Shown here: piece by piece, positions 38,831-51,018 of the stretch
Layout of the letters: the number at the start of each line of letters is the position of its first letter
Position numbering within the stretch: the stretch's first letter is position 1
Assembly: GCA_029204225.1 (NCBI GenBank)
Contig: CM055093.1
Coordinates: forward strand, 30,763,777 to 30,827,776
Length of the DNA stretch: 64,000 nucleotides
DNA from: Diphasiastrum complanatum
Lineage: Eukaryota > Streptophyta > Lycopodiopsida > Lycopodiales > Lycopodiaceae
Reading direction: 5' to 3'
The notes under the pieces: model-generated
Databases searched by the model: none
What the model was told of the DNA's origin: nothing
Seen by the model: only the letters and a program-made list of their open reading frames with translations
Made by a program: the position numbers and the translations under genes

Positions 38831-39534
38831 TTGATCAAGTTGCCTCTCTATTTACTATATGATAGATTGGTTGTAGAATAAAAATTTTCTAAAGCATTGA
38901 CGCACAAATTCATATTAATGTTTTCAGGATTGTGCATTTTTTGAGTTTAATGAATTGTTAGAAATTGATATCAATATACAAAGTATTACAAAAAAATTTT
39001 GAGGAGAATTGTTATCACCCTTATAGTTTTAGTGAAAAGAACATAAATTGCGGACTCATAGAGGGTGACAATAGGTCACACCATTATGTGATGTAGTGTC
39101 TTATAGACAATACTTTTTATTGGTAGAGCAAAAATGTGAAATTGATTTTAGTTGCTGCGCAAATATGGTTGGCAAATGAACATAGTTTTTTTTTTCGACA
39201 TTACCAATTGTTAATTACAAAGTCAAACCTAAACTATTTCATAACGAGAGAGTAAAATTACTACACACTTATTGTGCTAGAAATGTTTTTGTGTGTCAAT
39301 GTCCTACAAGTTTGGAATTATAGTATTTATACCAATATGTTGCTTGTTGATTATAGAGAACTTGATTCATTAATATCATCCCATGTGATATTATCAATTA
39401 TACTTTATTGGAATTACATACACTTATTATATAAATGTTTCCTAGTTTTTGTACAATTTTGAATATATATCTAGCATTGACACAATTGATGGTTTTTTTT
39501 TTAAGCAGACATAGACAAAATCAATCAAAAGGCA
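38831..39534. other. no gene recognised
   Basis: AT-rich interval upstream of the possible transposon-borne exons at 39535. Confidence 0.4.
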
Positions 39535-40010
39535 AAGATGATCAAAACGTACATGAGGCAGTGTAAAAGGTTCATTGAAGAAAATCAATTACATGCTGCA
39601 CCTTGCCCTTGCGTGAAGTTTGCAGGGACAAAGATAAAAGACATGTTGATAATTGAGAATCATTCGTCTAGACATGGCCCGACACCATATTGCGAAATAC
39701 ATGATGAAACTTATGTGAGTGATACTACATGTACCTTTCTTTTATACCACGAATAACTTACATTAAGTCATATTGAGATTATTTCTTATGTTCAAATGAT
39801 TTTTAAGAAACATCAATCTTTTTGTCTCAGGAGATACAAACAAAAAAGTTCAATTTGTATGTCAAAAAATTAGAGCATGCCTATATAGTGATGAATTTTC
39901 CTCAATTTATACAAAATCCAGATGTTTCTGATGAGTATCGACATGTGCTATTTCTCGATTACTTTCCATGGGAAAATGGATTATGCATTAGATGAGTGTT
40001 TAGCTCCAAA
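39535..40010 (+). pseudogene. exons of an unrecognised gene, possibly the 5' part of the SET-domain frame
   Basis: First segment (39538-39720): MIKTYMRQCKRFIEEN followed by CPCVKFAGTKIKDML and a His/Cys-containing tail. This looks like a short zinc-binding module and loosely recalls the transposase-associated CPC motif of CACTA elements. Second segment (about 39832-39992), after a possible intron: KFNLYVKKLEHAYIVMNFPQ and YFPWENGLCI. The young copia element at 40111 separates these from the SET frame at 45611, so they may once have been one gene. That link is inference. Confidence 0.35.
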
Positions 40011-40110
40011 AAGACCCCTTAAGAATTCGTGCAAGATATAGTTTATATTATTAAAATATTATAACACTAATACTTTTGACTTACCATAACTTTTTAATCG
40101 TAGCTCAGAA

Positions 40111-40386
40111 ACTTAGAATTTGCTTTGCACAGGAACACAGATCATGCTACATAGTAACACAGACAGAAAATCACTCTCCTCAGCAAGCTCACATAGCAAC
40201 TGTATTTCTCAAAATGAAATTACACTGTACATATAGTTGTTCACTCAGGCATCCCATGCATGACCCAGGTTGCCGTTGGCGGGACGCGTGTCCCATCGAC
40301 TTGCCTCGTGGCGAGGCCAACTGATCCTTATCCACTGATAGGACCCACAGTACAGTAACACAATGATTCTAACTTTAATTCTAACT
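40111..40386 (-). repeat. 3' LTR, family A minus copy
   Basis: On the minus strand it starts AGTTAGAATTAAAGTTAG after the polypurine tract and ends AATTCTAAGT. The ends form an imperfect 10-bp inverted repeat and are not TG...CA. Confidence 0.9.
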
Positions 40387-40439
40387 CTCTCCCTTAAAGT
40401 AGAGTCACTTTTTATACAGTCATACACATAGCTTTAAAG

Positions 40440-41243
40440 TCAACAAACTTTAAGTACAGAAAGTTTTGATCTAAACTTATCAAACTTTTCTCCAGTAAGT
40501 GGCTTAGTGAAAATATCAGCTAGTTGTTCTTCTGTGCTACAATGAACAACATGAATTTTACGACTCAGCAGCCTTTCACGTATGAAGTGATATTGAATCT
40601 CAATGTGTTTAGTTCTCGCATGGAACACTAGATTCTTTGCTAGCTGAATGCCACTCTGACTGTCACTATGTAAAGTTGTGGGATTTTTCTGCTTCATGCC
40701 AATTTCTTCCAAGATTTGTCTCAACCATATAGCTTCTTGTGCAGCAGTACACATTGCCTTATACTCTGCTTCTGTGGTGGAAAGAGCAATTGTACTTTGC
40801 TTCTTACTAGACCAGGAAAAGCAATTACCACAAAACTGGAATATATATCCTATGGTGGATCTACGATCATCATAGTCACATCCCCAGTCCGCATCCACAT
40901 AGCCACACAACTCAGGTACACTATCATGCTTCCTGTAAATCAAGCCATACTCTGAAGTGCCTTTCACATAACGCAAAATGCGTTTAGCTGCTTTCCAATG
41001 TGTTTCCGTTGGTGCTACCATAAACTGACTTACAATGCCAACAGCATAGCATATATCTGGTCTAGGTGTGGTAAGGTAAATTAAGCTCCCTACTAACTGT
41101 CTATATAGTGTAGCATCAAATGACTGTGATTCATCAAGCTTAGAAAGCTTTTTACCTGGTTCAATAGGAGTGTTTACTGGTTTGCAATCCTGCAACCTAA
41201 ACCTGTGCAGCAACTCCCTGGTTAGATGATCCTGGAAAGTCAT
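40440..41243 (-). pseudogene. copia RT C-terminal end plus RNase H (family A)
   Basis: A 267-codon frame: HRFRLQDCKPVNTPIEPGKK (end of the RT domain), YRQLVGSLIYLTTPRPDICY, then RNase H with YVDADWGCDYDDRRST, TEAEYKAM and HSDSQSGIQLAKNLVF, ending ADIFTKPLTGEKFDKFRSKL. RNase H acidic residues (D, E, D) are present. The frame is open, but it has lost its join to integrase and the YVDD part of RT. Confidence 0.92.
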
Positions 41244-41415
41244 CTATGTCGCGGCTCTCCATCAATCACTCAAACCACTTAGGGAGCTTTCTGTCAGGTG
41301 ATCGGCTTCCTGGTGAAAATGTATCCCACGGTACATCCTTCTCCTTGCGTTTGTCACCTGCAATTTCAATCCTTCTTGCACCAAAAGGTTTGTCCCTACC
41401 TCTCCAACCTATTTC

Positions 41416-43734
41416 TTAAGGTTGAGTAGTAGTATCTTGAGATGTATCCTCATGTTCATCACTCGGAAGGTCAATGAATGGATCATCATCAGGTGGTATC
41501 CTCACTATACCATTTTTCCTACTGGATGTGTCTATCTTCTCAACATATTCATCTTCATACATCTTGGATTCATCAAAGATAACATCTCGGCTTATATGGA
41601 TTTTGTTTTCGACTGGATCAAAACATCTATAGCCCTTCACGCGATCATCATATCGTAGGAATATGCACTTGATAGCTTTTACATCAAGTTTACGTCTCTC
41701 TTCCTTAGGAATATTTACAAAGGCCTTACATCCAAAGATTCGCAAGTGGTTTACCTTTGGCTTCTTCTTTGTGAATGCTTCCTCAGGTGTTATTTTTGGT
41801 ATGGCAATGGTAGGACTTCTATTTTGAAGATAGACTGCCGTGCTACATGCTTCTGACCAAAAATCTTTTGGTAATTTCATCTCAACTAGCATAGATCTGG
41901 CACTTTCCACAATCGTACGATTTTTACGCTCAGCTACACCATTGAGAGCAGGAGTATGAGCTTGTGTAAATTGTCTTTTAATCCCACATTGATCACAAAG
42001 ATCATTGAAGTCATTAGACTTATACTCACCTCCACTATCTGATCTTAGGACTTTGATCTTCTTACCTGTCTGATTTTCGACCAAGTTTTTGAAGTTCTTG
42101 AAGTTATCAAAAGCATCTGATTTCTTCTTCAAGAAGTAGATCCACGTCTTACGTGACATATCATCAATAAAGGTCATGAAATAGAAGGCTTTTCCTAAGG
42201 ACATGGTCCTCATGGGCCCGCATAAATCTGTGTGGATTAAATCCAGGATGTTCTTTGCTCTTGCAACACCCCCTTTATTGAACTTCTCTCGATGCTGCTT
42301 CCCATATATACAAGATTCGCACATCGATTTCAAGTGATCTTCTATGGTAGGCAGTCCTGTTACCATCTCCAATTTTCTCATCAAACTGAGGCTTCCCAAG
42401 TTCAAGTGACCAAGCCTCTTGTGCCACAACTCAGTTTGCGAAGGAACGAATGATACAAGTCCATGTTGCCCCTTGATTGTAGCATTCAACCTGTACAATT
42501 TTGTATTGGGCTCTCTTACTCCATTCGCAATAACTTTGAACTTTTGATTCACATCCTTCACAAAGCAACGATCATGGGCGAATTCTACTGTCAACTTTTG
42601 ATCAGTAATGACTCCAACAGAAAGTAGATTTTTCTTCAAACCTGGTACGTAAAGTACCTCCCTGATCATCCTGCTTTTGCCATCAGGCAGTTGGATTGAA
42701 ACTGTGCCTATCCCCTTGATCATGCACACCTCACCATTTGCTTGTGAAACAGATGTTCCATTATCCAAAACCTTCAAACTACTAAACCAATTCTTGTTAT
42801 CTGTCATGTGTCTTGTGGCTCCTGAGTCAATATACCATGCTTGATCATCTTGATTAGATGACAATGCAGATATGAAGATGCTAGAGTCTTCAATCTCACC
42901 TTCATCGACAAGGTTACCTGCTTGTTTTGGTTTCCCCTTGCTTTGTTCCGCCAGGAATTTGCGACATTCACTCTTCCAATGGCCCTTTTTACCACAATGG
43001 AAGCACTTGCCTTTCTTCTTAGTTTTGCTGGAAGATCCCTCATCCTCCTGAGACTTGGCAAATTGCTGCTTAGTCTTCTTCTTGCCCTTGCCCTTGCCTT
43101 GTTTTTGGCGTGTCGCAAGTGCCTGATCATCAGTATTTTGACGTCTAGCTTTCACCATTTCTCGTCGTTGCTCTTCCTACATCAAGATTCCTATGAGCTC
43201 GTCAAAGGTTGGCAATCTTTCTCTTGATGCTTTTCTGCTCACAAACATCTGATAGGATTCTGCAATGCCGCATAATGCATTATGCACCAGCTCCACATCA
43301 CGTATGCGCTCTCCAATAGAATGCAGTTCATCTCTTATTGTCTTGATTCTGGTCATGTACGTCTGAATGTGCCCTCCTTGCTCCATGCGGGCACTATTCA
43401 ACTTTGACTTCAGAAACATGATTCTTGACGGATTTAATGTCTCGAACTGCTCCTTTAGCACATTCCATGTCTGTCTGGGTGTAATAGCATCACAAATGTG
43501 GGTAATGATGTGATCCTTCACTGACAAGTTAATGAAGGTCAAAGCTTTCCTCATCTTTTTGTCGAACACTTTGATGTCTGCTTCATTTGGCGGCCTTCTC
43601 TTATCACCTGTGACGACTTCCCACACATATTTCTCCATCAGTATGTTTTTTATTTTGAATTTCCACACTGCATAGTTGAAAATCCCGTCCAATTTGCTAC
43701 TTTCACTCAAAATGGACTCTCCCATGTTTGCCAT
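41416..43734 (-). pseudogene. copia gag-protease-integrase polyprotein (family A)
   Basis: Starts MANMGESILSESSKLDG at 43734 and stays in one frame to 41416 except for one TAG after GILM (43177). Gag holds the UBN2 region (WNVLKEQFETLNPSR). Then come a zinc knuckle CFHCGKKGHWKSEC, protease YIDSGATRHM and pre-integrase CESCIYGKQHREKF. The integrase core has all three acidic sites (HTDLCGP, RSDSGGEY, NGVAERKNR) and a C-terminal region ending DTSQDTTTQP. Only one nonsense codon lies in about 770 codons, consistent with recent insertion. Confidence 0.93.
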
Positions 43735-45043
43735 CGCAAAACTGCTTGAAACTTCTGCCTTAGGCTAAGAACAGTATGTCGAGGGCAACAATGATATCAG
43801 AAGTTGAAAATAATGACCTGCACTTTTTTTTCTTACCAGGCCACTCGCCGCTTTTCCACCAATTTGAAAGCCAAATCGGCGTCGCCTTCTGAAATGCACT
43901 CAGTCGTCAACTCCCAACAACGTGCCCAGTAGAATGGTGAAACTACTTCTGGCGTACTTCGAACACTTTCTCCGCTGCAACCACTCTGTTTTGTTGTACC
44001 GTACTTGCAGGTACAGTCCGAGTGCCCTTCGTTTGGAGGTTATAGCCTTTCGCTTGGGTCAAAACGGGCAAAGGACCCAAAAATAGGGACTTTTCTAGCT
44101 TTTGAACTGTTTCTTCACTTTGAAGAAACTTCATTCTTCACTTGTAAAGGGACCCAACTCAACTTTCAGTAAGAAAATTTTTAATGAAATTGAAGGCCAG
44201 AATGCACTTCAATTCTTCAGGGCCCTGTTCAAAGCTCATCCAATGGCTGAACCAAATCTTGTGGTTCAAATTTCTCTCTCATCACAAGTTCTGGACCGTT
44301 GATTCATTTGACACCTCATCTAAAGGTTCAAAGTACATCTGGTCATCGAACCATACTCCTGCAGACGCTATGGTCTTCAATACACTAAGTTGTTCATCGC
44401 GTTGGGCGCGCGAACAGTCCGCGACCTCCCTGCCTGCGGCCGCGCCTCCCTTCTCTAAAAACTATCAGATTAAGCTCTCCTGTGGATCGTTTTGAGCACG
44501 ATCTGAGGCCTAGAGCAGGGTCGCCCTACTGAATCCATGATTGTAGAGTGTTCAGTCAGGAAATTCCGTGGAGAAATGGTGATTTTAGCTCAACTTGACA
44601 AAGTGGCTTTTTCACCTTTTTATCGCAAATCTGCTAGGTTAACTGTCTGGAGACAAATCTCTGACATAAACCTCAGAATCTCTCCATGGCTGATTGACAG
44701 TGTGATTACTTCCATCCTGTCCTTACGGCATCCAAAACGGTGCACAAACAGCGAAGAAATCACCAGTTATGTATAAAAACTGTAACCCCAAGTTCGATTT
44801 CAATTTTCAGCTGGCTTCGTAATTGTCAATTTTTCACCAAATTTTTCCCTGTCTGATGCTATGCACAGGCTAATAATCCCTCTGCTGAGCTTAGCAAGCC
44901 TCTATAAATTAGAAACCATGCACCAGTTCTCTTTTTGTCTTCAACCCGCCGTAAAACCCCGAACTCTCAGAAGACAGTTCTCCCGAAGCTCACTTCAACG
45001 ACGACATTGTACTGTGTACAGTCCCTGTACGGCTCTGATACCA
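43735..45043 (-). other. untranslated leader of family A
   Basis: Lies between the primer site and the gag start. The first part next to gag is shared with family C (15980-16115). The rest is unique in this window and includes a GC-rich patch near 44400-44450. No conserved coding frame. Confidence 0.6.
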
Positions 45044-45320
45044 ACTTAGAATTTGCTTTGCACAGGAACACAGATCATGCTACACAGTAACACAGACAGA
45101 AAATCACTCTCCTCAGCAAGCTCACATAGCAAACTGTATTTCTCAAAATGAAATTACACTGTACATATAGTTGTTCACTCAGACAACCCATGCATGACCC
45201 AGGTTGCCGTTGGCGAGACGCGTGTCCCGTCGACTTGCCTCGTGGCGAGGCCAACTGATCCTTATCCACTGATAGGACCCACAGTACAGTAACACAGTGA
45301 TTCTAACTTTAATTCTAACT
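45044..45320 (-). repeat. 5' LTR, family A minus copy
   Basis: Near-identical to 40111-40386. The primer site follows its minus-strand end after two bases. Confidence 0.9.
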
Positions 45321-45610
45321 CAAAAGTATGTCATGTAACAAATTATTGGAAAGCCCTTGTTGAGAGCTTTCCAATGCACCAAACTCCGCTAAAGCTGGAC
45401 TTACCATTAAAAAAGTTATGCCATTTTTAGTGTGGAATCAAAATGTGGACTCAGAAAGTTACGTTACATAGATTTCAAATTTGAGTGTTTTGATTGGTCC
45501 ATGTGTAAGAAAAAATTGAGAAAAAAAATACAAAAAGAATCTTTACAAAAAAGGGTCTTTTTTGAATTTAGAACTCTTCTAATGGTCCCATCCATTACCT
45601 ATACCTATCA

Positions 45611-46045
45611 ACATAGAGTTTCAATATTATGGAAAACAATATGAAGTTTGTAAATCCAGCATCTCAAATGCAGGAGAGGGATTGTTTTGTAAAGAATCCA
45701 TTAAAATAAATGAAGTGCTATTTCCATATGGAGGTCCCAGATATATGTATAAAGAGTGGCAAGTACTATCTAAATATTATCCAAGAATGAAAGCTTATGG
45801 AATGATAGCAATGTCTGAGGAAAAGGTAGAAGATAACAAAGTTATTGTTGGAGATGTGTTGGAAGGAAATGTTGGTGGTTATATGAATAGTTCCTTGCAT
45901 AATCTCTCTATAACAAATGTCATTTGGGAGTGGTGGGCCAACTCCTTTGAAGGATGTGTATGATGAAGGCTATGTCATGACAGTAGCTTGTAGAGACATC
46001 AAAATGGGAGAAGAATTGTTTGCGTATTACGATTTCATTTTATAA
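45611..46045 (+). pseudogene. SET-domain (lysine methyltransferase-like) reading frame
   Basis: The frame from about 45611 reads YEVCKSSISNAGEGLFCKES, then INEVLFPYGGPRYMYKEW and GDVLEGNVGGYMNSS, corresponding to the SET N-terminal strands (xxGxGLF, YxG) and the cofactor-binding NHS motif, here NSS. A one-base shift near 45940 moves the end into another frame: DVYDEGYVMTVACRDIKMGE followed by ELFAYYDFIL and a stop at 46043-46045. That is the usual I..GEEL...Y closing motif. SET enzymes methylate lysines using S-adenosylmethionine. The NHS change and the frameshift argue against activity. It lies 0.3 kb upstream of the TNP2 transposase exons on the same strand. Confidence 0.75.
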
Positions 46046-47594
46046 TGTATTGTATAGGATTTTATTGAGAAACTTGCATTATGTTGTGGCATGTTACTTA
46101 TTGGATATTGTTTTGATTATGTCCAAGTTATATCCAACTATTGTGTTTGTTCATCTGACCTACAATGAAGTTCTCATGAGCTTTTGAATATTCTTAGGCA
46201 TTTGCTCTCCATTGATATAAATCAAGTGTATGTTTTTTGGAAGTGTTATATACTATTATCTTCAATTTTAATGGAGATGATTATCTTTTAATTTGGTTGT
46301 GTTCAATGTTCTATCACATTCTAACCATAATTGGCACGTACTTACAGGATCAAGACTCTCAGAAAAAACATGAAGATCAAAATATTGATATGGAACATGA
46401 GATGAATGAGTGCAATTTTGAAAATGATGGAGATTATATTGCATCCATGGTGCATGATACTTTTGATATAGTAGAGAATTTGCACACCCTTGCACAAGAT
46501 GACAATTTAATTTACTCTGATTTTGAAGCTTCTACACGTGCAAATGATGAGGCATCATCATTTGCTAGAATAATGGATGATGGAAAAAAATCAATCTATG
46601 AGGGTTGTAAGCTTAGCAAGTTATCCACAATATTATTATTATATAATTTGAAAGTAGTACATGGATGGTCAAAAACTAGTTTCAACGAGCTTTTGATGTT
46701 GTTAAAGTTTCATTTGCTCCCATTGGAAAATGAACTTCCTTCAAGTACTTACGAGACAAAAAAGATAGTGAAGAGCATTGGCCTTGAACACCATGTCATC
46801 CATGCGTGTCCAAATGATTGTATTCTATATCGTGGAGAAAGAGAGAACCTTGACAATTGTCCACATTGTTCAGAGAGTCGTTGGAAAGATGCCAAGATGA
46901 AAGTTTTTCATAAGTCAGTGTGACATTTTTCGATCATTCCTCGACTATTACGCTTATACAAATGAGTTATTTGTGTTACATGTTACATGCAAGCTTTGAA
47001 ATTATGACTATGACTGGCTTATTTCGCTATATATGCCATTAAACAAATTTGAATTTTGATGTACTAATTGATTCTTAATATTTCTTTTACTGAAATATCA
47101 TAGTATAGGTCTTTTGGAGTATTGAGAGCATACATATTGTTAAATTAAAAACAAATTTTGTGAACAGGTGTCCAAAAATTGCAAAGTTGTTACAATGGCA
47201 TGTTCGTGGTAAAAGCACAGATGGATTGTGGAGACATGTGATCGACTCACCTACATGGGATCACATAAATACCAAGTGGCCACTATTTGCAAATGAACCA
47301 AGAAATGTGCGCTTTGGATTAGCAATAGATGGAGTGAATCCATTTGGTCGTATGAGTACAAAACATAGTACATGGCCTGTACTTTTGGTGAATTACAATC
47401 TTCCACCATGGATTGCATCAAAAAACTTTTTTATCATGCTTATGCTACTCATCCCTGGACCAAAGCAAGTATCATAAAAAAAAATTGATGTTTATTTGGA
47501 GGTATGAAATATATAGTGGTTTCAATGTTAAGTTGGAAATATCTAGTTTCTAAGATATGTACGCATACTTTCAAAGAATTTAACTTCACATTTC

Positions 47595-48854
47595 TGTGAA
47601 GAATTGCCAAAAATTGGCAAATCTAGCTTGATCAAAAACCATGTAGTATACTGTTAATTTTGTACATAAGTGGATTCCACACATGTATGGCCAAAATGCC
47701 ACGTGGCAACCCACTCCTAATGTAGGTTACGTCAAGTCCATAGGGTTGGTCATGTCATTTTGGTAGTGATTCCTAGTTTATAGGACCTAAATCCTAGATT
47801 TAAGGTGAAAATTTGACCAACTAGCTATCTACCAAGCATGACTCTAGGAAATAGACTAGGGTTTCATTTTAGGTCAAGGAGAGTGAGTTAACTTCCTTAT
47901 TACATGCTGGAAATCCACCTAACTTCAAGAAGGAAGTCGAATTTGCTATGTATTCCCTCTCTCTGTAGTGAGAAGATAGAAAATTTTTGGAGCCCATTGG
48001 CAATCTCAAGTTAGTTCACTATGTACATTGAGTTTTTGTGTCACCCAATCAGTACCAACCTCGTCAACAGTTTGTCGTCAACCAACCTGTTCCACAAAAA
48101 GTTGTTCACTACCTTGATTCCAATACCATTGATCCAGCAACATATTACGTGGAAGACATGACTCAACTGAGGTATGCCACTGAAACCGTTGTTTATTATA
48201 CATATGATCCTAATGCTCAAGTGGCTGACCCAAATGCTCAGACCTATGATCCTAACCAAGCTGTGTTTGCCATGCACCAACTTCCAGCAATACGAGGATG
48301 TTCTATCTATGCAGGTAAGCATCCTAGTATTCGCTGTTCAACATATTGTTGTGAAAAAGAGAAGATTCACAGACCCTCCAAAGAAAGTGAGGGCTAATAT
48401 AAAACTAGTGGCCCCTTCTTCTTCCTCTTCCAAATCCTCATCCAAGTCACAAAAATCAATTTTTCTATTTCCTCCCAAGATAAGAAAATCCCCTCCCATA
48501 TCTCCACCCAAGACATAGAAATTTCTTTCCAAATCTCCTGCCAAATTTGCTTCCAGATCCCCTTTCGAATCTCCTTCTAGTTCTCCTGCCAAATCTCTTT
48601 CCAAATGAAACCAAATCAATTTCTACTTGTTTCTCAGGTTGAAGGCCGTACTAAATCCTGTAGTACACACATGTGGGCTCGGATTTCAATATTTATCAAT
48701 GCTTTTGATTGTTAATGCTTGTTGTTTGTCAAATTGCCAATCTAGATCAACTTTTTTGTGTCTAGTTTTTTGATAGATTGTTAAGCAAGCATCCAATCAC
48801 TCTTGTGGATCTTTTGTAGATCCATTTATGGTCCTAAAGTACAGTACTTTCACA
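47595..48854 (+). repeat. 5' LTR of copy B, enlarged by an insert
   Basis: 1260 bp against 701 bp for the 3' LTR. The difference is one block at 48041-48602. It starts TGTGAAGAATTGCC with the TTGCCAA/TTGGCAA hairpin and ends CTTTCACA. Confidence 0.88.
48041..48602 (+). pseudogene. coding-like insert inside the 5' LTR of copy B
   Basis: Absent from the 3' LTR, where four bases (ATCC) occupy its place. It encodes a Gln/Pro/Asn-rich stretch with a tandem motif (DPNAQVADPNAQTYDPNQ), a possible splice donor CAGGTAAGC near 48313, then, in another frame, VVKKRRFTDPPKKVRA and a Ser/Lys/Pro-rich tail (KSPPISPPK, SPAKFASRSP). The latter resembles VTKKKMSHDPPNKARD followed by SPPKSPSSPPRTP downstream of the H3-like fold at 58993-59200. 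It looks like a captured gene fragment. The similarity was judged by eye. Confidence 0.55.
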
Positions 48855-49572
48855 TGGTATCAGAGCCAAGTACAAGAGCATAAGCCATTGATCTAATGCA
48901 AATCCATTTTTAGCAAGTTTTGGTGCTAAAAACTAGTATGAGAGGACAAGCTAGAATCTTGATTTTGGTGAAGAGATTTGATCCCAAACCTGGTAGGGGT
49001 CCAAATCTATACTATCCACATGTGTGGGCACCTCTGAACCTGCATTTAATGCATGGTATTCATTTGATCCAAAGAAATTCAATTTGTGAGCTTTTGATGT
49101 AATTTTTGGTGGAAATCTTAGGATAAGCTACCAATTTGAGTGCCATTGATTAGATTTGACTTAGGGTCATGAGATCTAATTAATCTAGGCTGAAATCAGG
49201 TCCTCTAAACTTGTTTTACAGGTCTTGAAAGTACATCAAAAAGTGTGAGGGAGATTTAGTCATGTTATTGTCCAAAATAGCCAAAATTGACAAGATTTGA
49301 TTGTAAGTAGATTTCACATCATCTTATCTTCATTCCAACTTTGTGAGGGAGTGCTAGAACTGAGATTATAAGTCCATTTTTTGGATTAGAAATCTAATTT
49401 GAGTGAAACACTACAAGAGAGAGACCTTAGTGAGTTTCTAGAGACAATCCAATCCATTTTTTGGCAAGATTTGTTTGAAAGTAGTTTTCACTTCATCTTA
49501 TCTTCAGTGTGAGACCTTTGTGAGTTTCAAGTCAATCAAATCTATTTCTTGTTTGTAGAAGTCACTAGTAAG

Positions 49573-51005
49573 ATGGAATCTGCCGGAGCATACCTTCTAG
49601 AAGCTAGTATGAGGTTGAATTCTACAAATTATGCTATTTGGAAGGTTAGGATTGAGTCACTCTTGGTGCTCCAAGAGCTTTATGAGTTCTTGATTGAAGA
49701 TGAAGATGAACCTCTAGGTGCACAGGAGTTAGAGAGATACAAGAAGAGATCTAGGCTTGCACTTCATTGTGTGAAGATGAATGTGAGCAATGATTTGTTG
49801 AGAGAAGTATCAGCTTGTACTGGTGCTAAAGATGCTTGGGAGTCTTTAAAATCAATCTATGAGTCTAGCAACACTTCTAGAGTTCTTGTGCTTAGAAATC
49901 AAATTTTGTAAAGCATGAGGAGAAGTGAGGAGAGTGCACAAGATTATGTACTCAGAATCAAGTCTCTAAATAAGGAGTTGGCTTCCATTGGAGAGAAGAT
50001 TCATGATGGAGAGCTTGTAAAAATTGTTCTTAATTGTCTAGGAGATGACTTTGCAAATTTGGTCCAAAGTTTTGCCATCCAAGACACTTTGCCAACTATA
50101 GAAAAACTTCACAGTGTATTAGTGGCTGAAGAGTGTCGGATGCTCCATGCAAAATCTAGGATGAGTTTCTTGTCTTTGCAGGATGGTGATGAGAATGCCA
50201 ATTTCTCATTCAAGGGCAAAAAGAAGACCAATGGAAAGAAGAAGCATCCAAAGGAGGCCAAAGAAGAGGATGCTGCATCAAGCTCAAAGGACAAGTCAAA
50301 GCAGAAATGCTTCTTTTGTAGAAAGAAGGGGCATTATGCATCTGAATGCTACAAGAGGATAAGAGCACAAGTGGAGGAGGACAAAGAAGGAAACCTTGCA
50401 AAGGAGGAGGAGGAGGATGAAGTAGATGTATTTTTGATGGCATCTACATCCTCACCAATAAGCAATAGCAATTCAAGAGACAATTGGTGGATCGACAGTG
50501 GGGCTAGATCCCACATGTCTTGTGAAAAGGACTTTTTCTCAACCCTACACTCTTTCAATGATGCTAAAAAGTTTGTCTTTACTGCAAATGATGATGAGTG
50601 TAGGATAGATGGTGTTGGCACCATCTCTTTGTGTCTAGAATCCTCAAAATGCATGGATCTAGAAAATGTCCTTTATGTACCATCAATCACCAAGAATATG
50701 TTTAGTGCTGGTCTACTCTTAGAAAGTGGTTTGGATGTCCACTTTAAGCATGGTGTTTTCTTCATCTTGAAGAATGATGTTTGCATTGCAAAGGGATTTA
50801 AACATGGAAGATTGTTTAAGTTGGAAGCTAGTGTTGCTTTTGAAAGAATGAGCTTGGCAAAGGAGGAGATCTTGGCAAAGTGTGATCTTGCTTGCATTGA
50901 GGAGGAGCATCAAAAGGAGGAAGATCTTGAGGATCAGCCTCAAAGCATGAGAGTTCCAAGAGAGTCCTCAATGACAATGGCTGAGTCATCAAATTGCATG
51001 TAAAT
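49573..51005 (+). pseudogene. gag-protease ORF of gag-only copy B
   Basis: Begins MESAGAYLLEASMRLNSTNY. One TAA at 49909-49911 (after RNQIL) splits an otherwise continuous frame. Domains: UBN2-like gag (RYKKRSRLALHCVKMNVSND, DAWESLKSIYESS, SAQDYVLRIKSLNKELASIG), Lys-rich linker, zinc knuckle CFFCRKKGHYASEC (about 50308-50349), acidic linker, then an aspartic-protease segment WWIDSGARSHM (about 50485) and an LYVPSITKNM strand. It ends AESSNCM. Gag would form the particle and package the RNA, and the protease would mature it. Integrase and RT must come from another element. Confidence 0.9.
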
Positions 51006-51018
51006 TGTCCATTCAAGT

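Larger units (their letters stand above)
40111..45320 (-). mobile_element. Ty1/copia family A, young minus-strand copy lacking the RT core
   Basis: Two LTRs of 276-277 bp differ by about six substitutions and one indel (roughly 2%). The right end has a primer site TGGTATCAGAGCC read on the minus strand (about 45031-45043) and the left end a polypurine tract (AAGGGAGAGAG). Flanks show CAGAA and CAAAA, a 5-bp target duplication with one change. The gag-protease-integrase frame is nearly intact, but most of the reverse transcriptase is deleted between 41244 and 41415. A 1.3 kb leader precedes gag. This copy can only have moved with help from another element. Confidence 0.92.

Noticed and set aside
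40440-43734. Autonomous, active copia element
   Set aside because: LTRs are young, but most of the reverse transcriptase is deleted and gag carries a stop.
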